Of a stretch of DNA of 64,000 nucleotides, positions 59,031 to 64,000 are shown one piece after another. The notes beneath the pieces were generated by a model, which saw only the letters and a list, made by a program, of their open reading frames with translations, was not told the origin of the DNA and did not search any database. Every line of letters starts with the position of its first letter. Within the stretch, counting starts at the first letter, position 1. The position numbers and the translations under genes were made by a program. Origin of the DNA: BP-133 sp040756995 (GTDB lineage: Bacteria > Actinomycetota > Acidimicrobiia > IMCC26256 > BP-133); the NCBI GenBank assembly GCA_040756995.1, contig JBFLYK010000031.1, positions 24,025-88,024 of the forward strand, given 5' to 3'.

Positions 59031-59396
59031 CTACGGGCCGGCGCCGGGGCCAGGCAAGGGGGACGCGCCATGTCCCCACCCGAGGGCGTGCGCCTGCGCC
59101 GCCCGCCAGGCGTGGATGTCGATGTGCCCTCGGGGCCAGGGAGGGTCGGTGTGGCGGTCGTCGTCCAGTCGCCTGGCGATGGCGAGGGGGAGGTCGGCCC
59201 ACGGCGCGATGCGCAGGGCGAGTTCCTCGGGGTAGACGACTTCGGCGTAGAGGGTTTCGCCGATCCAGATGACGGGTTCGTCGGGGTTCTCGGCGCCGTC
59301 GTCGTAGATGTGGGCGAAGAAGGTGGCGGCGGGCGGGTCCCAGCCGACCACGCAGGTGAGATTGGGGAGACGACAGGGAATTTCGTAGCGGCTCAT
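59031..59396 (-). CDS. Small hypothetical protein of the conjugation operon
   Basis: This 121-residue protein starts at an ATG overlapping the primase stop (TGATG) and ends directly at the relaxase ATG, so it is part of one polycistron. The N-terminal half is beta-rich with many acidic residues (YEIPCRLPNLTCVVGWDPPAATFFAHIYDDG, VIWIGETLYAEVVYPEELALRI). The second half includes ARRLDDDRHTDPPWPRGHID. It resembles proteins found next to relaxases in actinobacterial plasmids. Function is unknown. Confidence 0.72.
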   Translation of the reverse strand: MSRYEIPCRLPNLTCVVGWDPPAATFFAHIYDDGAENPDEPVIWIGETLYAEVVYPEELALRIAPWADLPLAIARRLDDDRHTDPPWPRGHIDIHAWRAAQAHALGWGHGASPLPGPGAGP

Positions 59397-60463
59397 CAGG
59401 CGACCTCCGCTCCTCGGGAGGGACGGGTTTCGGGGAGGCGAGCTCCCGAGGTGCGGCAGGCGGCCCGGGCGGCGCGTTCGACGACGGCGAGCAGCCAGGG
59501 GTCGCAGTCGGCCGCCGGGCCGGAGCCGGCGGGGAGGCGGGGATGGCGGGTCCCCGCGACGAGGCCGGAACCAATGGTACGCCGTGCTTCCCGTTCTCCC
59601 AAGCCAATATCGGTGGCGGCGGCGAGCAGGTGGACCTCGACCTCGGCGGCGTCGAGCGCTCCGGCGCCGACGAGCTGACCGAGCGAGAAGGCGGCCCGGT
59701 TCAAGGTCTCGTTGCGGCAGCCGGCCACCGCCGCCTTGACCCGGGCCAGTTCGCCGTCCAGGGCGGCGCGGGCCCAGGCCCCGACCCGGCCGGGCGGGCC
59801 GTCCGGCCACGCCGGCGGCGGCAGTGGTGGGCGCACCGTGGGGCGGAGCTGGTCGAGCATCCAGCCGGGCATGGGCGGCACCTCGTCGGCTGTCGCCGTC
59901 CACTGGTAGAGCGCGCCGCTGCGGTGCCGGCTGGGCGGGGCGATGACGTAGCCGCCGTCGCCCCGCACGTCGATGCCGGGCCCGAGCCGGGTGCCGGTGT
60001 CGTTGGGCACCCGCCCTCCGGGATGGGCGAGGTAGAGGTGCAGGCCGCCGGAGCCCGTGCGCACCACGGCGGTGGCGGGGAGTTCGCCGTGGCGGTCGCC
60101 GAGGCGGCGCAGGCTGGCGTCGCCGCCGTGGGGCGGGTCGACGTCGATCACGACGAGGCCGCTCACGGCGCCGGTGCGGACGGCGACGTTGGCGGCGGGC
60201 CAGCGGGCCCACCAGGCGCCGATGGTGGACGGGTCGGTGGTCGCCGCTCGGAGGCCGCCGGGCACCCGGGGGTGCTTGCCCGGCGACGTGCACCCGTCGG
60301 TCCGGCAGGAACAGGCGCCGCCGGGACCGGCGGTGTGACAGGGGAATACCGGCCAGCCCCGGGCGGCGTAGGCCAGGGCGGCGTCGGCCGGGTGGGCGGT
60401 GGCGCTGCTCACGGGCGGGTCCACCTCGGCGCCCTGGCCCGGGCTGGGGGTGGCGGGGATCAC
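59396..60463 (-). CDS. Bifunctional DNA primase/polymerase (Prim-Pol, AEP superfamily)
   Basis: This protein has 355 residues from GTG 60461-60463. A zinc-binding cluster (C42, C51, C53, C58) precedes the AEP catalytic motifs GLVVIDVDPPHGG (Asp107, Asp109) and GSGGLHLYLAH (His142). GIDVRGDGGYVIAPPS follows. The C-terminal region (about 235-330) is a helical PriCT-like segment. It probably primes complementary-strand synthesis after transfer. The start lies in a tandemly repeated segment, so an alternative start exists upstream that soon terminates. Confidence 0.87.
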   Translation of the reverse strand: MIPATPSPGQGAEVDPPVSSATAHPADAALAYAARGWPVFPCHTAGPGGACSCRTDGCTSPGKHPRVPGGLRAATTDPSTIGAWWARWPAANVAVRTGAVSGLVVIDVDPPHGGDASLRRLGDRHGELPATAVVRTGSGGLHLYLAHPGGRVPNDTGTRLGPGIDVRGDGGYVIAPPSRHRSGALYQWTATADEVPPMPGWMLDQLRPTVRPPLPPPAWPDGPPGRVGAWARAALDGELARVKAAVAGCRNETLNRAAFSLGQLVGAGALDAAEVEVHLLAAATDIGLGEREARRTIGSGLVAGTRHPRLPAGSGPAADCDPWLLAVVERAARAACRTSGARLPETRPSRGAEVA

Positions 60464-60535
60464 GGGCGGGTCACCTCGGCGCCTTGGCCCGGGCTGGGGG
60501 TGGCGGGGATCACGGCAGGGTCACCTCAGCGGCCC
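60411..60535. repeat. 50/51-bp tandem repeat across the primase start
   Basis: The unit beginning ACGGGCGGGT and ending GGCGGGGATC occurs at 60411-60461 and 60462-60511, and a third, diverged partial copy follows at 60512-60535. Each copy contains the GTG-ATC start context of the primase gene. The unit lengths are 51 and 50 bp, so only the start at 60463 leads into the open frame. Confidence 0.75.
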
Positions 60536-62246
60536 GGCCGGGCCTGGGGACGTCAGGTTCGACGGTGCGGGCCGCGGTGCGGCGGGGAAGGGTGAGGTCG
60601 GCGAGGAGGTCGTCCTCCGAGACGGCGTAGCCGTAGGCGAGGGCGCCCGGTTCGAAGTCGGAGACGGTGAAGCGGGCCCGGCCGGCGCAGGGGAAATCGA
60701 TCTCGACCCAGCGACCCTTGGGATCGATGCCGCTGACGTCGCCGACGTAGCCGGCGTCGATCGGCGGTGCGGGGGCATAGGAGGCGGCGCAGTCGCTCCA
60801 TTCGGGCCACGGGAGTTCGGCCGGGCCGGCCACGACCCGGTCCCCCACCTGGAGTTCGATCCCCCCGGCGATGACGGCGGGGCCGGTGAGGCGGCCGGCC
60901 CGGCGCAGCTCGGTGCGGGCCAGCTGGTTGAGGCGCTGGACCTCGCTGTCGGTAGCTCCGGTGAGCACTGCCTCGTCGTCGGTGTCCCAGGCCGCCTCCC
61001 ACCCGGCCAGCGTGGTCGCCGGATGGATCCCGGAAACGAGCCGCTCGGTGGCGGCGGCGCACCCGGAGACGGCCGGCGCCGCCGGGAACCGGGCCGGGGA
61101 TCGCGCCGCCGACTGCTCGGCCTCCTTGCCCGTGCCGAACTCGCTCCCGCACAGCCCGCACAGGACGGGACCCTGGGCGAGCACCGAAGGGGCCATGCGC
61201 AGGTGGCGGCCGCAGCCACAGGCGGCGCCCACGCCGTTGCGGGTGCGGGGCGTGCGCTGCGCGCCGTTCCCGGTCGAGGTCGGTTCCCCCGCTTCGGGGC
61301 TGCGTTCCCGCCCGGGCCGGCGGGTCGTGTCCCGTTCGACGGTGCGGCTGAGCCGCATCGCGCTGGCCAGGGTCTCGATGGTGTCCCGGTAGTCCTCGGC
61401 GGCCTTGGGGGTAAGGGTGGTGCGGGCCCAGCCGAGCTGGGGCGTCATGCTGACGGCCAGGCCGAGTTGTTCGGCGGTGTCCCGGAAGCGGGCGTTGTGG
61501 TAGCGGCCCTCCCGGGAGGTGTCCCGGACGCCCCGGGCGGCGTTGAGGCCGTGGGCGGCCTCGTGGAGGAGCACCTCGAACACTTCGGTGGCGGGGAGGT
61601 GGAGCGCTTCCCCGGCGAGGAGGACCTCACCCCGGATGGTGCCGTCGGCCAGCCACCTGCCGCCCCACCAGTGGCCGAGCTTGACGAGGCGGCCCCGCTC
61701 CACCCCGGAGCCGAGGATGATGACGGCGTCGGGGACGGCGCCGTGGCGGCCCTGGATCTCGTCCCAGGCCGACTCGCAGGCGGCGACCAAGGCGCTGGCC
61801 CGGGCCGCTTCCCGTACGGGTACGTCGAGGCGGTTGCGTTCCACCCAGGCGGCCACGTCAGCGGCGGGCAGGCGGAACCGGTCGGGTGGGAGGGTGGCGA
61901 CGACGTCGGCGGCGAACCGTTCGATCTGCCAGCGGGCCGCCGGGGCGCCCAGCTCCTCGGAGAGGATGACCCGGGCGAGCCACGACCGCCCGGCGGGGGT
62001 CGACCATCCGGGGAGGTCGGGTCGTCCCCACAGGATCGGGGTCAGAGCCGAGGCGGCCTCGGCGGCTTCGATCCGGCTGATCATCAACGCCTTGCGGGCC
62101 ACGAGATCGGGCGGCGCCGGCCCGTCCCCCACCCCGGCGAGATCGTGGAGCAGCCCGCCGACCTCGGCCATGGTCGGCCGGGGGGCGGGGTCGCTGACGC
62201 CGAGGTGGACGGCGCCGTCGACGAGCTGGCCGATGTAGCTACGCAT
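60510..62246 (-). CDS. SprT-like zinc metalloprotease of the conjugation operon
   Basis: This 578-residue protein has an N-terminal helical region and a SprT/zincin motif (FEVLLHEAAHGLNAARG: H228, E229, H232) with the third ligand H250 in GRYHNARF. A zinc ribbon follows (C343, C345, C363, C366). Residues about 440-560 (RLNQLARTELRRAGRLTGPAV, LQVGDRVVAG) match a segment in the relaxase (RRLNARARALLKADGTLTGPAL, FCTGDDVVA). SprT-like domains remove DNA-bound proteins, which would suit turnover of the covalent relaxase-DNA complex; that is inference. Confidence 0.78.
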   Translation of the reverse strand: MRSYIGQLVDGAVHLGVSDPAPRPTMAEVGGLLHDLAGVGDGPAPPDLVARKALMISRIEAAEAASALTPILWGRPDLPGWSTPAGRSWLARVILSEELGAPAARWQIERFAADVVATLPPDRFRLPAADVAAWVERNRLDVPVREAARASALVAACESAWDEIQGRHGAVPDAVIILGSGVERGRLVKLGHWWGGRWLADGTIRGEVLLAGEALHLPATEVFEVLLHEAAHGLNAARGVRDTSREGRYHNARFRDTAEQLGLAVSMTPQLGWARTTLTPKAAEDYRDTIETLASAMRLSRTVERDTTRRPGRERSPEAGEPTSTGNGAQRTPRTRNGVGAACGCGRHLRMAPSVLAQGPVLCGLCGSEFGTGKEAEQSAARSPARFPAAPAVSGCAAATERLVSGIHPATTLAGWEAAWDTDDEAVLTGATDSEVQRLNQLARTELRRAGRLTGPAVIAGGIELQVGDRVVAGPAELPWPEWSDCAASYAPAPPIDAGYVGDVSGIDPKGRWVEIDFPCAGRARFTVSDFEPGALAYGYAVSEDDLLADLTLPRRTAARTVEPDVPRPGRAAEVTLP

Positions 62247-64000
62247 GGGTCCCTCCCCAGTCGGGATCGTCGGAGCAGGCCGCCTCGCCGGCCCGGCGGC
62301 GGAGTTCGGCGTCGGCGAACCAGGGCCGGAGCCGGACGTGGACAGGCGGCAGCGAGCCGTAGACGAGGACGGCTTCGTTGTCGGGGATGCGACGGACCAG
62401 GTCGGCCGGGGCCGCCGGCCGGTAGGCGGTGTGCTCGCTGAGGCTGCGCCGCCCCCCGGCCAGGTCGACGGAGATCTGCCGCTCCAGCCGGGCCTCGTCG
62501 CCCGCCAGGCGGGAGACGTAGTCGAGGGTGTGGGTGTGGGCGATGCCCGTCCCGAAGAGCTTGGCCCGGTGGTTGTTGAGGACGGTCTGGGCCCGGTCCC
62601 GGTAGAGGGCGTCGAGTTGGGCCAGGTCCTGCCACAGCGTCACCAGGGTGATGCCGTAGCTGCGGCCGGTGGAGGCGTAGGCGGGCAGGTCCCGTAGCGG
62701 GGCGATGTTGCCGGCCTCGTCGAGCAGGACCAGGCAGGGGTGGGGCAGGCGGCCCCGCCGGCCGGTGGCGGCGGCGGTGTCGTAGGCGGCGCGGATGGCG
62801 GCTTGGACGAGGACGGTGAGGACGGGCCGCAGCCGGTTCTGCTCGTGGGGGTTGGCGATGACGTGGATGGTGTGATCGCCGGTGAGCCACTGGGCCAGGT
62901 CGATGGTGGGCTGGTCGGCGGCGGCCAGGACGGCGGGATCGGCGTAGCCGTAGAGGATGTTCTCGATGGTGGCGAACACCGAGTCCCGCAGCCGCTCCTC
63001 CTTGCGCCACAAGGACCGGGCGGCGTGGAGGGGGGCGAGCGCCTCGGAGGCGGCGAGGGTGGCGGCGATCTCGGCTTCGACCTCGGTCCGGACCCGGCCC
63101 TCCGCCTCGTCGGCCACCCGGTTGTCGACCTCGAGGCGGAGCCGTTCCGGCCAGGTGGCGTAGGGCCGGGCGGCCAGCGGCCGGCCGCCGGGCCGGTCGA
63201 GGAGTTCCCGCTTGACGGCGTCGATGACCTCATCTTTGAGGGCGGCGGCGGCCACCTCCCGGCGTCGGCGTCCCTCGTCGGAGTCGAGCAGGGCCGAGAC
63301 CCGATCTTCGACACCGGCGTGGCGGGTGAGGATGGCGGCCGCCTCGGCGTCGTCCTGGGTGTCGACCCAGCGGACGACGTCGCGCATCTTTTTGCCGCCC
63401 AGGGCGGCGGCGTGCAGGTAGGGGGCGAGCCCCTTGCGGCCCTGGGTGTACCAGTAGTCGCCGTCGGCCACGGTGTCGAGGCGGGGTTGGGCCGCCTCGG
63501 CCAGCCAGGCGGCGATGCGCAGCGCCCCCGCCCAGGTGGCGCAGGCCGGCACCGGCGACCACCCGGCGGTCTGCCCCGGGGGAAGGCCGGCGGCGCCGCT
63601 CGGGTCGTAGATCCACACCTTTCCCCGGGCCTGGCGGTGCTCCAGGGTGGCCGAGAGCAGGTCGGCCTTGACCGAGGTGGCGATTACTGGGCCCTCCCAC
63701 TCCAAGAGGGCGGGGGCGGCGAAGCCGATCGTCTTGCCCGCCCCGGTGGGGCCGAACACCGCCAGGCTGGCCTGCGGCTCACAGGCCAGCAGCCGATGTC
63801 CCGCCCGGCCGATGGTCACCCGCCCCGGCTGCGGGGCCGGGACCGTGAGGCGCTTGAGATCACGGGGACGGGCGAAACCGGCGTGGGGCGCCACCCCGAG
63901 GGGATGACCGGCCCGGCCCGTCCACCGCCGCCACCACACCACGCCGACCACGACCGGGGCGGCGACCGCGGCGACGACCACCACCAGGCACGTGTAGAAA
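62239..64000 (-). CDS. TraG/VirD4-type coupling ATPase (N-terminus off the window)
   Basis: This reading frame is open to the window edge, so the start may lie beyond 64000; GTG 63984 would give 581 residues. A membrane segment (VVVVAAVAAPVVVGVVWWRR) is followed by Walker A (FGPTGAGKT), VKADLL and Walker B (CLVLLDEAGNIAPL). TLWQDLAQLDALY and the TraG-type VLNNHRAKLFGTG complete the fold. It pumps the relaxosome into the transfer channel. Its stop overlaps the metalloprotease start by 8 nt, so it heads the operon visible here. Confidence 0.9.
   Translation of the reverse strand, partial: FYTCLVVVVAAVAAPVVVGVVWWRRWTGRAGHPLGVAPHAGFARPRDLKRLTVPAPQPGRVTIGRAGHRLLACEPQASLAVFGPTGAGKTIGFAAPALLEWEGPVIATSVKADLLSATLEHRQARGKVWIYDPSGAAGLPPGQTAGWSPVPACATWAGALRIAAWLAEAAQPRLDTVADGDYWYTQGRKGLAPYLHAAALGGKKMRDVVRWVDTQDDAEAAAILTRHAGVEDRVSALLDSDEGRRRREVAAAALKDEVIDAVKRELLDRPGGRPLAARPYATWPERLRLEVDNRVADEAEGRVRTEVEAEIAATLAASEALAPLHAARSLWRKEERLRDSVFATIENILYGYADPAVLAAADQPTIDLAQWLTGDHTIHVIANPHEQNRLRPVLTVLVQAAIRAAYDTAAATGRRGRLPHPCLVLLDEAGNIAPLRDLPAYASTGRSYGITLVTLWQDLAQLDALYRDRAQTVLNNHRAKLFGTGIAHTHTLDYVSRLAGDEARLERQISVDLAGGRRSLSEHTAYRPAAPADLVRRIPDNEAVLVYGSLPPVHVRLRPWFADAELRRRAGEAACSDDPDWGGTHA

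Larger units (their letters stand above)
40829..64000. mobile_element. Integrative conjugative element at tRNA-Pro (left part; right end outside the window)
   Basis: The stretch runs from the tRNA 3' end through an intact tyrosine integrase, an excisionase-like protein, SSB-like, ParA-like and putative defence proteins to a conjugation operon. That operon holds coupling protein, metalloprotease, primase and MobF relaxase. Together these are the modules of an actinobacterial ICE. No direct repeat of the tRNA end long enough to be attR is seen inside the window. guaB1 at 43.8-45.3 kb is unusual cargo and leaves open that two insertions are juxtaposed. Confidence 0.7.

Overview
The window looks like chromosome from a high-GC actinobacterium. 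GC-rich codons, GTG starts, many leaderless genes, a class E sortase, GuaB1-type IMP dehydrogenase homologue, MobF-type conjugation genes and an IspH/DUF512/Der cluster all fit Actinomycetota, and I would guess Acidimicrobiia. That placement is inference from gene content only.

Positions 1-15.9 kb are mostly core metabolism. There is a partial AtuA-family protein, then an ispH-dsbB-tlpA operon (isoprenoid precursor plus extracytoplasmic thiol chemistry). This diverges from a DUF512 Fe-S protein translationally coupled to the GTPase Der. Next come a Thr-rich envelope protein, an O-methyltransferase, and a biotin-dependent acyl-CoA (probably 3-methylcrotonyl-CoA) carboxylase with its own TetR regulator. 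A GlxA-type regulator, an HD-domain protein and a SnoaL-like protein follow and end at a strong terminator.

Positions 16-29.2 kb form a signalling cluster: two hybrid histidine kinases bracketing a stand-alone receiver (overlapping genes), an OmpR-type regulator coupled to a degenerate-GGDEF/EAL protein that carries an in-frame amber stop, TetR and sigma-like regulators, and a CheY-like regulator. Positions 26.7-34.5 kb encode envelope proteins: a GH26-like/propeller protein, a CAP-domain protein, an FN3 protein, a class E sortase and its likely LPRTG substrate. Positions 34.7-39 kb carry a TetR/MFS drug-efflux pair with a clear operator, a TPR protein and membrane proteins.

From 39 kb the content becomes accessory. 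There is a TacA/TacT-type toxin-antitoxin pair with a well-formed leaderless promoter and a frameshifted serine-hydrolase remnant. A tRNA-Pro(GGG) is followed directly by a tyrosine integrase, an excisionase-like HTH protein, an HTH-SSB fusion, a possible HEPN protein, guaB1, an HTH regulator with twin operator-like palindromes, and a ParA-like ATPase followed by a cluster of TCCCG repeats.

Next is a divergent pair that looks like defence or DNA processing: a PD-(D/E)XK protein and a 1388-residue DUF4011/SF1-helicase/Vsr-like nuclease. An IS256-family element with an 8-bp target duplication sits exactly between them. The right end is a tightly packed conjugation operon on the minus strand: VirD4/TraG coupling protein, SprT-like metalloprotease, Prim-Pol primase, a small protein and a MobF relaxase-helicase. 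I read about 40.8 kb to beyond 64 kb as an integrative conjugative element that entered at tRNA-Pro; its right border lies outside the window.
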